DNA of 64,000 nucleotides, taken from Trichobilharzia regenti. Lineage: Eukaryota; Platyhelminthes; Trematoda; Strigeidida; Schistosomatidae. A program made the translations under genes and the position numbers. The stretch spans positions 28,759,379-28,823,378 of the forward strand of contig OX235263.1 of assembly GCA_944472135.2 (NCBI GenBank), written 5' to 3'. Below, one piece after another: positions 1 to 10,800 of the stretch (position 1 is its first letter; each line of letters opens with the position of its first letter). The notes beneath the pieces were generated by a model. The model had not been told where the DNA came from, made no database searches, and was given only the letters and a program-made list of their open reading frames with translations.

Positions 1-593
1 GACTTCTTATCTCGTTATTCATTATTTGAAAATGCTGCTAATGATACTGATTGCTTATTAGTCCAGCCGTTACCGGTGGATCGAGTTCGACTTATAAATG
101 ATACTCGGAAATATTACGGATGCGTTATAAATGCAACAAAAAGAGGTTGGAATGTTCAGTGTAAGCGAAGATTTCCAGACTTTTATAAGCGAAGAGATGA
201 GATTTCAGTCCATCCTGAAGGATTTCTATGTCTGAATGACAGAATTATTATTCCTCCAACATTAAGATCTGCGATTTTGGATGATCTACATTCTGCTCAT
301 CTAGGAGCTGATAAGATGAAATCATTAGCACGCCTAACATGCTGGTGGCCGGAAATTGATGCTGACATTAACAAAAGATCAAAGAGCTGTTCTAGCTGTT
401 TACATAAAATGTCCTATGGGAAGTCATCGTGGACACCGTGGCCTGCATCTTGTGAGGTTTGGCAGCGTATTCATGCAGATTACTGTGGTCCATTCTTAAA
501 TTCATATTATGCTTTAGTTATTGTGGATTCTTATTCTAGATGGCCAGAAGTCATCATTACAGATAGTCCTAATGCTAAATTCACGCTGACGAA
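1..593 (+). mobile_element. Ty3/gypsy LTR retrotransposon fragment: end of RNase H, integrase zinc finger and start of integrase core
   Basis: One reading frame is open from the first base. It begins with DFLSRYS, the usual end of a gypsy RNase H/linker region. It continues into an H2C2 integrase zinc finger (LHSAH followed by a CSSC pair) with the conserved CWWPEID stretch between them. The integrase core then starts (WQRIHADYCGPF, holding the first catalytic Asp, then VIVDSYSRWPEV). The second Asp and the Glu of the DDE triad are missing because the homology stops near base 593 and RTE sequence begins. The element runs off the left edge, so protease and RT cannot be judged. It is a dead fragment. 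Family assignment rests on motifs only. Confidence 0.85.
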
Positions 594-1100
594 ATGCAGT
601 CTTCTGAAAACCTTGAGCTATAATCTACGAATGCTTGGCATGTGATTCGCTCCCGCCAAATGCGAAATGATGTTACAGGACTGAACTACATCGACTCCTA
701 GATTCGAAATAGGGAGTGAAGTGGTAGAGCACGTTGACCGCTTCACTTACTTGAGAAGTACCATCAGCCAACACCAACAGGTTGATCTCAGACGAAATCT
801 CAGCACGAATACAGAGGGCTAGTTTCGCATATGCCAGTTTACGCCGTCTGTGGCGTAGACGAGATATCCGACTATCGACCAAAGGGCGGGTGTACTGCTC
901 ATCAGTTCGCTCCGTCCTCCTTTATGGCTGCGAGACGTGGCCATTGAGAGTGAGAGACATGAAAAGATTAGCTGTCTTTGATCATAGGTGTCTGCGCTCT
1001 ATCTCCCGTGTGAAGTGGTATAATAAGGTGAGCAATATTGAGGTTAGGTGTCGAATTCTAGGTAGGTGGGAGGGGAAATCAATCAAAAAAGTGCTTAACG
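594..1100 (+). mobile_element. RTE family B non-LTR retrotransposon fragment (C-terminal part of RT polyprotein), degenerate
   Basis: Directly after the gypsy piece the translation matches the post-RT region of the family B copy at 50.3-52 kb: NLRMLGM, then EVVEHVDRFTYL, then in another frame ASLRRLWRRRDIRLS, SVLLYGCETWPLRV, DHRCLRSISRVKWYN. This is the C-terminal part of schistosome RTE/SR2-like endonuclease-RT proteins. Stops and a frameshift near 780 show that it is inactive. It ends near 1100, at a GRWEGKSI motif. The SR2-like label is an inference from remembered motif similarity. Confidence 0.8.
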
Positions 1101-1692
1101 ACAAACTACAAGAGTTTGCAAACGATAGTAGTCCTAGTTCCTATCTGAGAGCCTCCGAAATTATAGGTCCATTGAATGTATAACCTTAAATGCTACACCT
1201 GTTGTTTTTTGCCTATATTTATAATTTTAGATAAAACATTAACGATTAAGATACTTACCCTCAAACAGACAAGAAGTTTCGTTTGTAAAACTTCTACCCA
1301 ACACAATAAGTGGAATAAAATGGACATAAACCGACAACATGAAAAAGATATAACTCACCACAACATCACATGGACAGATGTACCCTCGTCGGGCATCTTA
1401 TATACCTCACCAACCACAACCCAACTTTCCTAAGATAATGTGATGAACTTATATCCGTAATGTTGCTGAGCAGTTAATATCCACAACTCCTGTCGGAACA
1501 ACTAAAATTCAAAAACCCTCCTCATGAGAAGTAAATACCCACAAGCAGTAGAAATCCGTAGGTTTGAGTTTCTAGGGACATTGTGAATATTTTAAGCAGC
1601 AGTAGAGGAATGTCAGGGCCACCATATTTGTAGACATAAGATGATATACCGTCGGTACCGAAACCTTTTGAACTTTTGAGGCTTCTTATAGT
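1101..1692. other. No gene seen
   Basis: AT-rich sequence between the RTE-B fragment and the CR1-like piece. Short open frames here have no recognisable motif. Confidence 0.5.
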
Positions 1693-2360
1693 TTAGTTAA
1701 TATTAGTGTAAGTGAATTCAACAGTGCTAATTTGGTTTGGTGTGAGTGGAGATGGAGTTTGTACCATATTAGTAATAGGGTGTATATCGAGTAGCTGGAC
1801 TGAAGGCTTAAGGTAGTTACCTGCAAACGTTTTGTTGAATAGTTCACATATGTCTGCAGAGTTAGTGCATAGCCTACCTTTGTCTATGAGGAGAGAAATG
1901 CTGTGAATTTTGCGATTCATTTGCTTCCTTAAGATTTCTGTGAGTGCATACACTCTAGCAGGACTGGCTACTGCGATGCGTTCTTCCTTTCTCATATGGA
2001 AATCTCGAGCTTGTGAGATGGAGCTAAGGGTGTTAAGTATCAAACCTAGAGTGCCAAAGTCGTGGTGTTTGAAGTAACTTGTTGAGAGTCCCTTCAGTTT
2101 CGTATGATCCCTTGGTTTTATGAACGACTTTCTGTGTGGGGAGAACTTTAGTGTTTGGAGTGGAATGACAGCATCTAAGCATGTGTTTGAATTATGGCAG
2201 AAGATGGTTAGAGCTCTCGATAGGTCATCAGTAGTGAAGTATTCATCCCATTCGGAGGATCTTAGCATAGATTCTACTAAGGCCAAGTTTGCCTTACCAT
2301 AGTTCCTATATATTACTTGTTGTGAAGTGGAGGTATGAGGCGCACAGCTACTCAGCGGAT
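1693..2360 (-). mobile_element. CR1/SR1-like non-LTR retrotransposon fragment (linker between endonuclease and RT)
   Basis: The minus strand carries an open frame of about 220 codons. It has the character of the segment between endonuclease and RT in CR1-like ORF2 proteins: a YRNYGKANLALVESML start, a central basic stretch, and an ICELFNKTFAGNYL motif just before the place where the RT would begin. No RT catalytic motif is present, so the copy is cut off on its 3' side near 1693. The codons before about 2360 look unrelated. Clade assignment is tentative; a Jockey-like origin is the main alternative. Confidence 0.55.
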
Positions 2361-2404
2361 GGATACAGCGAAACAACCAGGAAAACAATAAGAGGTGACG
2401 CATG

Positions 2405-3745
2405 TGAGTGAAGTCAGATTTTTGGATGGCCTACGCCTGAAACTGTTTCCCGTTGTGATGAGCATGTCGTGTGGCACCGATAAGGACTATTAGCAGTATG
2501 TAGGCTCAGATTCATACGAAGTAGCCAAAATTAAAAACGTTTTCAGTCAGTGACAAAATTAGAGGTGTTTGTTTCTCGAGTCTGAATGTTCACTACTTTG
2601 AGGTGAGGAAATAATCCCTAGGTTTAATCTTCGGAACTCTAACAAGCATTCAAAGCAGGTTTAACTTTCACAAAATTAACAACCAAGTGGAGCTAATTGT
2701 CATAATAAACGAAATTTCGTTACGAGGTTTAGCCTTCAGATCATCAGCATCTTATCAAAAAAGATTATTATCCGCTGACAAAGCCAGCATTAAATGCGAC
2801 TGAAAATGTATAAAGATGGTGAAATCTTCTCCAGTAAAAATGTCCGTTACCAAGCCTCTTGCAATCTCCCTTTTAACCACTGCAATTTCCCTAATTAGAA
2901 AAAGAAATTTTTAGTTTGGACCATTTTTATAGGTAACAAAAACATGCCTTCACACGTGTGATGGATAGGATGAAGATGTATAGCAACCCACAACTCCTAA
3001 AGTCATGTAGAAATTTTTGATATGCATATGATGTCACTCATTTGAAAAGAGGCCACAGACGCTCCGAAGCATCACACCTACAACATCTTTCTCTAGCATC
3101 TACGCCTTCCTGAACTTTTTGAAGAAGTTTTGGAATTCCAGGCTGACATTTTCAGCATGCACTTGTGGAAGCCATCTGACATTCGAAGACATTCTCAGTT
3201 GTCTATGGGGACTTCCCACTATGTCACTGATGGTATCTCCTAGAGTTAGTACGGAGCCTTCAATTGCTGTTTATTCTCCAAACGATATTTTATGTACTGG
3301 CTGATGCGACTATGTAGCCCGTTTGTCATTCAGGAAAAAGAATAGAAAATTTAACATACTACTGCTTTATGGGCTGGCAGAAGTGGGTCTTCAAAACCTG
3401 ATTCTCGGTCCAGGCATAGGCTTTCAATCCTGCGTAAAATTAACTTACCTTATGCGGAAACGAATACATAGGCGGAGAGAGCAAGGTACAAAATCAGCTT
3501 TCCAGTGAGTTAATTACGCAGCCGAAATTTCCGGTTGCAAACAATCCATCACGAATGTAACTGCAGCAGAATCACTCTCCATGAATACTAACATGAATCT
3601 CAAAAAATCTATTTTATACTGTTTCTTAGTCCAGATGCGCGAATTCGCTGATAAGAAAAAGTTTAAAATGAGGAATATCTAGATTTTTACTAGTACACAT
3701 GAACTTCCCTTTATTTAGGTTGCATACAGAATCAGTTCTGCAACA
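2405..3745. other. No gene seen
   Basis: AT-rich, with short open frames of 60 codons or fewer and no recognisable motifs. An undetected first RP2 exon could lie here or further upstream; none could be supported. Confidence 0.4.
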
Positions 3746-3749
3746 TCTA

Positions 3750-5480
3750 TTAATACTGTTCCTTTGCGTTCTGAGTGGAACATAGGGCTGCAGCAACACA
3801 ACACTTTGTTTCGTTTTCTGCCATCCTCTTCAGCTGGGTCCACGGTTGCCCAGACTGCCTCATCTCCTCCTAGCCACACGATTTCCTCAATGTCATCCTC
3901 TCAGATACGATTCACTCGTAGCTTTCCATTCGGATTCCTCTCAAGGGATGGTTTGCCGAACAAGGTCATTCGACAGACTGCTCAGGGTACACCTGATCCA
4001 TCGCCATTTTCTTCTGCATATCTGTTGGGCAATCGGTTCTTCGTTGGCTTGTTGACAAAGTTTTTTGTCACTAATTCTTTCTGGTCAGCAACTTGATTTC
4101 AGTGTGGAGCGAGCAAAAATGGCAGCTGTTGATGAAGGTCTGCAACCTGTTGGAAATTCTTTTCCGTGACACATAGCGTATAGAAGGACCGGCTCCACAT
4201 TTCTGTTGAAAATCCGAACCTTCTTGATCTAAAATGGAGAAGTTTTCTAAACTGGTTTCAGGTTGATGACGGCGTATCTTGCCTTTTTGATATAGGCTGC
4301 GTTTGACATCTTCATCTATTCTACCCGCGGTTAAAGCTGTGCTTCCTAGCCGGGTAAGGGAAATGAGTAACTCCTGTCGAATCTCTCCTATTTAGGGTGA
4401 TTGGTGTCGGTTGGTTATCTCCATCATCTCCGTCTTCCGTACGTTTACATGCAGTCCTGTCTTCATCGCCTCTTCGCCAGCAAGCCTTCGAGTTTGTGTG
4501 ACATATATCGTCCACACACGAAACCCAGATCTCCTGGAATCTTCTTATCGGTGGTGCAGCGTATTGCTGACTCCTCGCATCCAACGGTCTGACGGACGAT
4601 TCAGTCCGCCCCAATTAGGAATGTCGTCAGTGATAATGGGCAGTCATCCTTGTCTTACTCCCATATGCACTTCGAATGCCTCGCCAAGTTCCACGTTGTG
4701 GATCACCTGACATTTGGCACTGTCGTATAGTCAGTTACCGAAAGAGATCGACAAAGATTTGGGCGCTGAATGTTTAGTGTTGAAGTGGCTTCCATATTAA
4801 TTCTCGGGCAACGCTGTCGAAGTCGGTGAAATTGAGGTAGATGTTTGACTGCCATTCTATGGTTCGTTTTCTGCTGACGATGCGTAGAGTTGCGATTTGA
4901 TCCGCGCATGATTTGCCTTTCGTGAATCCAGCTTGTTCCTGTGGCGTGGAATTCTGTATCCAGTTCATCCTTTGTTCTCTCCAGAATGACGCGACTTAAT
5001 TCCAATTTGGAATTATACTCTTCCACGTTGCACAAGTTCTATTCTTGTACAGTGATTAGACTTACTATTTTACTTGACGTAAACAGGAGAATGATTCCAC
5101 TCCAATTCTTGAACAGGCCTAAGTCGCCCTTCTTTGGCAACTTGACGATGTAGTCTTTCTTCCAATCGGTAGGTACCTCTCCTTCTTTCTAAACCTTTTG
5201 CAGTAATGGCGTGAGCACATCTGCTGCAGCCTCGTGTTAGTTTTCCCTACTTCGTGGTAGGGGAAGTCCATCTGGGTCTGCTGCCTTTCTTGACTTCAGA
5301 AGCTGGTTTGCATTCAGTATTTCAACTTTCGTTGGAGGACTGGTGTCCACTAGCACTTCCGTGCGTGTCGTTGGTGGTATTTCTGGACGAGTTGCAGGTG
5401 GTGGTCTTTTCAAGGGTTCCTTACAGTCTGCAACATCTGGATTCTCCCAATATAGCTGGTGGCGCATCCCCTTACCAATG
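3750..5480 (-). mobile_element. RTE family A non-LTR retrotransposon relic, RT to 3' end
   Basis: Read on the minus strand, the element runs from about 5480 to 3750. It shows a pre-RT segment (LLKSRKAADPDGLP), an RT start with QEQAGFTKGKSCADQIATLR, a degraded RT domain A (NFTDFDSVARELIW), a zone with PITLNRR, and the 3' region shared with the copies at 29.4, 36.2, 55.2 and 57.4 kb. Several frameshifts and stops separate these parts, so it is a fossil. Family A is recognised elsewhere in the window by IGHTLRK and by a 3' end shared in antisense as ctagaggaacatagggctt. Confidence 0.8.
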
Positions 5481-5484
5481 AAGT

Positions 5485-7570
5485 ACTGCTGTCTTCACTT
5501 GAGTAAAACTATCCTATCTTTTCGTTCCATCCCAGGGACCCCCGAAACTCATGCCGGCTTTACATCCCTAAAACGCCACAATGGAAAGCCGAAATACCTT
5601 GAGTGACCTCAAATCGAATGCTTCTTACATCAACTGAAGATGATATTTTGTGGAATTTTAGTTCACGTGCTCAACAAGTATGTCCATTAGTGGCAACCCC
5701 AAGATTCAGACTTCGGGTGCAGATAATTGAATTCTTAGATTTTCGCTACAAACAGACATGAGTTAGAGATATCCTTGAAAATCGCGCAGCACTGAACAAC
5801 TGTTTACTAACACTTTGAAACTCTTTGGCAGTGCAAACCCACTAATTTACTGGAGATTGAACCATGGACCTTCAAGTAACGAGAGCGAAATAGAAATTAT
5901 TGAAGCGTTCAGAAGAATAATTGGATCAGCTGCAAGTACACTGTTACTCGAAACGTGGATTTCTCGAGATTCACTAACCAGCATTTATTAACTTACTGCT
6001 GGTGGTTTAATACTTCAAATAAGGCCTAGAAAGCTTTACAAATGCTGCGATTCAGTCTGCTGTTTGAACATAACCTCTTCCGAAACGTGCGTTTACTATG
6101 ATTCAGTAATAACAACCTCGAAACAAACACCATGAAATCAGCGTTTGAACAGTTTCTACTATGTTACTCGCTACATATTCTCGAGGATCACAAAAGTGTA
6201 TTAAAGGTCATAAAATGAACAGCCGTGGATTAACTACTATTTATGTGGCACATACGAACATGTCGCAAGAGTAATTTTATATCGTATGTTAAGGACCTAG
6301 ATACACGCGTCCACTAATAAATCATTCTCAGAAACCTTTTTACATCTAGGTAAAATTCCGAGTGAAGTAATTCATCTGCAGCCATTATACTCCGTTCATC
6401 CCCTAATCACAGCTACATAATCAGTCTGGCATCAATCTGAAGTACGCTCACAAAACTCTAAGAAATTTGTTGGAATTTCGTCGTTAATACTATCACATTT
6501 GCTGATCGCAACTGCTAGTCTTAAGGCCAAATGTTCAGACTCCTGTTAGAGATGAAATCAATACCGCTTGCGCTAAATATTTATCAAAATTCCAGCGTCG
6601 GATATATTACTGATTTTCTGCTTTCGAGTATATGTTACCGTCTGCTTTCTCATGATTCGTGCAAATCCAACTTTACCATCATTTTGTTGTACCGTAAAGC
6701 GCACTAGATTTACCATTTGTTTAATCGTCTTTTTCACAACTAAGATTTATTTTGTCATTCACAGTCAGCATACACCGTTTTGGCATTTTCAGTAATTCAA
6801 AATTAGTATGCGGTGCAGGATTCATCCACATTGTGAACACATTCGTTGAAACATTTGAATAACGAAGAGAGTGTCCTTACAAACATTAACGTGACTGTGC
6901 ACTGAAATAAATATCGTTTTGCTTATCATTCCACTTTAATAATTCCAGCCGTTACCTTCTGTTTGTTATATAGTCGTGTTTTAAATCAGTGTGCCAATAC
7001 GTTTCAAGAAATAAATACACAAATGAATTCAAACCAGACTTATAAGTAATATCATCAAGATTAAAACAGATTCCGGAAATTAGGTTGATGTGATGGTTTT
7101 GTCTAATGTATTGGATGAAGACAGTCAGGCTTGCTCGAAAACGCCAAAACAAGTATTAGTCTCACTATTAAAGGACTGCGTGTAATGACTCTAAAAGACA
7201 GTTTCAGAACTTCCATAGTAACTAGGAGTATAGATGCTGATTCATGCTATGAATCAGTACTTATACTTGGCAATTCAGTCGAAAATCCTGATATATGAAC
7301 CTAGCTATGTAATTCTTACTATAATTCGCTTGCCAAAAAACGCCAAATCTTCATCCCTCTAATGAAGTTTAGCAGAATGGAAACAGTCGGATTTCACTGT
7401 TGCCTTTCTTTAAGTCTCCCTCTTTATTTTTGAGGGTGACCCGAAAAAATGTGCTGGAAAACATTTTAAATGTACTATTTTGTTTTAGTGTAACAAGTGT
7501 TTAGGTTGCTCCTATGAGATTATTTGTTCCTCTTTTAAAATCACATGAATATCTTATGTTTTTGCTGCAG
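5485..7570. other. Upstream flank of RP2; one short dispersed repeat
   Basis: No coding motif was found. At 7219-7295 there is a short repeat (starting actaggagtatagat, ending cttggcaattcagt) that recurs at 9246-9345. The expected first RP2 exon, with Met-Gly-Cys at its start in vertebrate RP2, was searched for by eye and not found. Confidence 0.5.
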
Positions 7571-7642
7571 ATCATATCGTTCTAAGCTCGCCTCCGATTC
7601 TCAGTCAAAATACGCTAACGGACACCTGGATGTATCTCCATG
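7571..7642 (+). CDS. RP2: RP2 (XRP2) homologue, first visible exon (N-terminal linker)
   Basis: The acceptor tttgctgcag precedes the exon and the donor gtactg follows it. It enters with one base of a split codon, encodes 23 codons, and leaves two bases, so that TG+G joins to Trp. Across the junction the protein reads SPWGEKSNLDPKNF, which parallels the YSWDQREKVDPKDY stretch of human RP2 just before its TBCC domain. The exon has no Met, so at least one upstream exon is missing. In vertebrate RP2 that exon carries the N-terminal Gly-Cys acylation signal; whether this is so here is unknown. Confidence 0.75.
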
Positions 7643-7689
7643 GTACTGTTTGAAATGATTTCCAGAAACTAAATTTTTTTATACCATAG

Positions 7690-7807
7690 GGGTGAGAAAT
7701 CTAACTTAGACCCGAAGAACTTCATCATCATTGACAAGCCAGGTGGAGTTTTTGGCAGAATTCCAGGTGAAATAAATGGGCAGCAGTTCTTGATACAGAA
7801 CTGCAAG
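7690..7807 (+). CDS. RP2: RP2 homologue, exon with start of TBCC/C-CAP beta-helix domain
   Basis: RP2 is the GTPase-activating protein for ARL3 and acts in trafficking of lipidated cargo to cilia and membranes. This exon follows a 47-nt intron (7643-7689) and encodes 39 codons including DPKNF, GGVFGRIPGEI and NGQQFLIQNCK. It lines up with human [20 protein letters not shown] at the start of the tubulin-cofactor-C-like beta-helix. The exon ends on a codon boundary at donor gtaata. Its match to RP2, more than to TBCC itself, is supported by the following exons. Confidence 0.9.
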
Positions 7808-7839
7808 GTAATAGGAAATATTACTTAAACTACTGGTAG

Positions 7840-7931
7840 AACTCTTACATATATCTGCTGGATCACTCAGTAACAGTAACTGTCGATGATTGTATAAATT
7901 GCACTATTGTGACAGGGCCCATAAAAACTAG
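7840..7931 (+). CDS. RP2: RP2 homologue, TBCC domain exon
   Basis: A 32-nt intron (7808-7839, gtaata...ggtag) separates this exon from the previous one. It encodes [18 protein letters not shown] and [12 protein letters not shown], close to human RP2 NIYIFDHSATVTIDDC, including the Cys that is human C86 by my count. It ends two bases into a Ser codon at donor gtaagg. Size and phase agree with both neighbours. Confidence 0.92.
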
Positions 7932-7963
7932 GTAAGGCTGCGCTTGCTTTGCAAGCTTCTCAG

Positions 7964-8136
7964 CTTTTTTGTTAGGGACTGTAGACAATGTACGATTGTA
8001 ACTGCCTGTCAACAATTCCGGTCAAGGGACTGTCATGAAATGCTTGTATTTTTAGCATGCACAACAGAACCAATAATTGAGTCATGCACAAAGTTCACCT
8101 TTGGCCCGTATCAATGCAGCTACCCAGGTTTGGAAG
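7964..8136 (+). CDS. RP2: RP2 homologue, TBCC domain exon with the arginine finger
   Basis: After another 32-nt intron (7932-7963) this exon encodes 57 codons: FFVRDCRQC, TACQQFRSRDC, FLACTTEPIIESC and FGPYQCSYPGLE. In human RP2 the corresponding QQFR holds Arg118, the arginine finger needed to stimulate ARL3 GTP hydrolysis, and PIIES holds Glu138; both are present. The exon therefore looks functional for GAP activity, which is an inference from family knowledge. It ends one base into an Asp codon at donor gtacga. Confidence 0.93.
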
Positions 8137-9449
8137 GTACGAATTTATATTCACTTTTGTAACACAGTACCTTCTTTCGTAACACATAATCCAATTACCA
8201 ATATTCTAGTCAGTTCATTCTATTGTGCATGGTATTTTTGTTTGCGGTATATCAATGAAACTATGAAGAATTATTTCGTGCTCACATTTAACCACTTATA
8301 GCGAATATGAATCTCTAGAAGAGTTTATTGCTTTATAATGTTTCTTCTTTACATTGAATCAGGTAACTTTCACTATCTTCTTAGTAACGCAAAACTATCG
8401 GCTTTAATATGATGGGTAGAAGCAAAGCAATCCCTTAAAAACATCAATACAGCGTTAGTATCACTTGAAAATTCAAGAGCAGGTCAATAGTTGATCTTTG
8501 GGTAAATATAAGCTATAAATAAAACTTATTACTCGAAAATTACACAGTTGAGGGTAAAGATCTGATATAATTTCCTTCAAAAAAGCAACACATTCCAAAT
8601 ACAGCATGTGATCTTCTTGTTATTATCAACCGATCCAACCCCAAGCACAATTACGAAATATACTACTGCTGGATATGAACAGTTAAGAACTAGTCATGTC
8701 GGTTGCCATTGCTTGCTAGTTATAGAACCGTTTAGCTATTTTAGTGGTGAGTTCAGAATGGCTGGTCATCTCACAGCACCCAGTGACTTTCATATTGTTT
8801 TCAGTATCCATATTAATCAGTATTGTCCGCCATCTTACACATTGACGTGTAATAAATTTATGTTGACATTTTTTACATTCTGTTGAACTAGAGTAACGGA
8901 TTATCGTGAACAGCCGTCTTAATTCACAGTAACTTGACACAGAAATTCACAACCAGTGTGGATGATATACTAATAAATTTCGGCAATATGGTGTAGATAG
9001 TTTACTAAACTTTGACTTATTTAGCTTGATCAGACTGTTTTCAAAATATTGTATGTTAGTGATTGAAATCTGAGTTAAATTTATTACTGTAGATGTCTGA
9101 CGAAGATGGTTAACTTTGAAGCTCCCATTTGTAACTTTCAAAGTAAATTATTACTGCTAAACTGCTCTACTATCCATATATTTATTTTCTACCGTTTATC
9201 ATTTTAGGATCGAGTTTTGTATGCGAGGAATTGAACTTATATTGTAACTAGGAGTATAGATACTGGTTCGTGCTATGATTTCCGGTAGATAGATAAAGAG
9301 GATCAAAATTACACCTTATACTTGGCAATTCAGTTGAAAATTCTGTTTGTTAACGCGTATCCAGAAAGCTCTGAAACTATTAATTTTGTTTTAATTCGTA
9401 TCACCTGAACATATTCTAAGTCATATTTTTATTTTCTATCTAAACTCAG
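8137..9449 (+). other. RP2 intron (about 1.3 kb)
   Basis: GT-AG intron between exons at 8136 and 9450. It is AT-rich, with the second copy of a short repeat at 9246-9345 (first copy 7219-7295). Short open frames inside it have no recognisable motif. Confidence 0.7.
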
Positions 9450-9638
9450 ACCATTTTAATTCGGCTGGCCTTAGTATATTTAACTGCAATTGGTCAGATA
9501 TTTACGATTTCACAATGGATGAGAATACAGACAGCGTCCATGTCTCGCTTTTAGAAAAATGTAATGAGATAGAAAAACTAATCTCAACACCTAAGACAGC
9601 TTTAGAATGCGAATTGGAAAATAGCGAACTTAAAAATG
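9450..9638 (+). CDS. RP2: RP2 homologue, end of TBCC domain and linker
   Basis: The acceptor is taaactcag. The split codon G+AC gives Asp, then the exon reads HFNSAGLSIFNCNWSDIYDF, matching human FKDAGLSIFNNTWSNIHDF at the end of the TBCC domain. The following 40 codons (from ATG at 9515, MDENTDSVHV to ELENSELKN) form a less conserved acidic linker that is longer than in human. That ATG is internal and not a start, because the conserved sequence runs in from upstream. The exon ends one base into a codon at donor gtaatt. Confidence 0.9.
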
Positions 9639-10704
9639 GTAATTTACATTTTATTTTTATGTATTAAATATTATTTTTAGATATTTTTCTATGTAGTGTG
9701 CATATCTATCACCCCAAAGTCTTGTTTTATTGTTTGTCACTACCATCTAATGACTGATATTCTACACATTCTAAATGTATCAGTCGTATGTAGATTTGAT
9801 CAGTTCTGTATCCGTTTTAAACGTATTGTACAGGATTGGAATAACCTACTCTCATCACCTTGAGACAGTCTATTAAAGTAAATATTTAAATTTACTGGTA
9901 ACTAAATAACATTGTGAAAGGAAACAGAAGTAAATATTAAGTAATCTGTCATGCACTGAATCACTTTTTTGGGTTGATTTGCACACGGAATTGTTGATTA
10001 GCTGGCTACAGTCTTGACTGTATTAGAAGTTAATTTATACATTGTTCAGTGGCAAGGCAAAATAAATAATAATTAAATAAAATTATCGTTTTCTCGTTTC
10101 AACAGTAATTTTGACCATCTAATTATTTGTCCTTCTCATTTTATTCTGATCGTTCGTTTTACTATGTTTCCGCTCCGAATGCTTAGGTTTCTCTGTACTC
10201 CTGTAAACTGTAGCAAAATAAACAGGAAAATTCTGCTTTGATAATTTCGTTATCCTTTAATCATTCAATGTACAAGACTCACGTTGTCAGTCTAGACTTC
10301 ATTTTCAGATTGCGTTCATGAAGAAACGAACACGGTGATTTATGGAGCAAGTAATTACTGATCTTTTAAACTACAGTCTTCGTTTCCACTCTGACGGTGG
10401 TGATTTTCACTAAAGACAGATTATATTCTATTTATCTTTAATAGTTTTAACATCGTTTGATTTTTGATTGAACGTGCAGCTGCACACTTTAGTCGTCTTC
10501 AAAGTAACTCATAGTCTTTGTTAAAATAAGGCAGCGTTGTGTTCTAAATGTATATTATCCTTGTTTAAAATAATGATAAAAACAAGTTCTTAAATCGTTT
10601 GAATAAATTGTGAGGTGGTTTACCTATGACATCAGCTAGAAGTAAATTTGATTAATTTTATGGGGTCAATTATTTTAGTAGACTTATACAACTCTCAGAC
10701 TTCT

Positions 10705-10800
10705 TAGCCTAACCCATCCTAAGTTTGAAGTTAATTGGTGGATGGTGACTAGCAGTGGAATCCAGGATGAGCATTTTGTCTTATTTGGGACACCCCAAGT
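10705..10800 (-). repeat. Sm-alpha-type SINE relic with hammerhead remnant
   Basis: Read on the minus strand it contains GTCCCAAATAAGAC followed by AAAATGC and CATCCTGGATTCCACTG, the stem II/loop and downstream stem I part of the Sm-alpha hammerhead. The core CTGATGA portion is not preserved. Confidence 0.6.

Noticed and set aside
3764..4096. 110-codon plus-strand open frame
   Set aside because: It is the antisense of the RTE-A 3' region; the same antisense frames recur at 16.9 and 29.5 kb.
9515..9638. ATG at 9515 as the start of a separate gene
   Set aside because: The conserved RP2 sequence runs through it from 9450, and the phases match the exons before and after.
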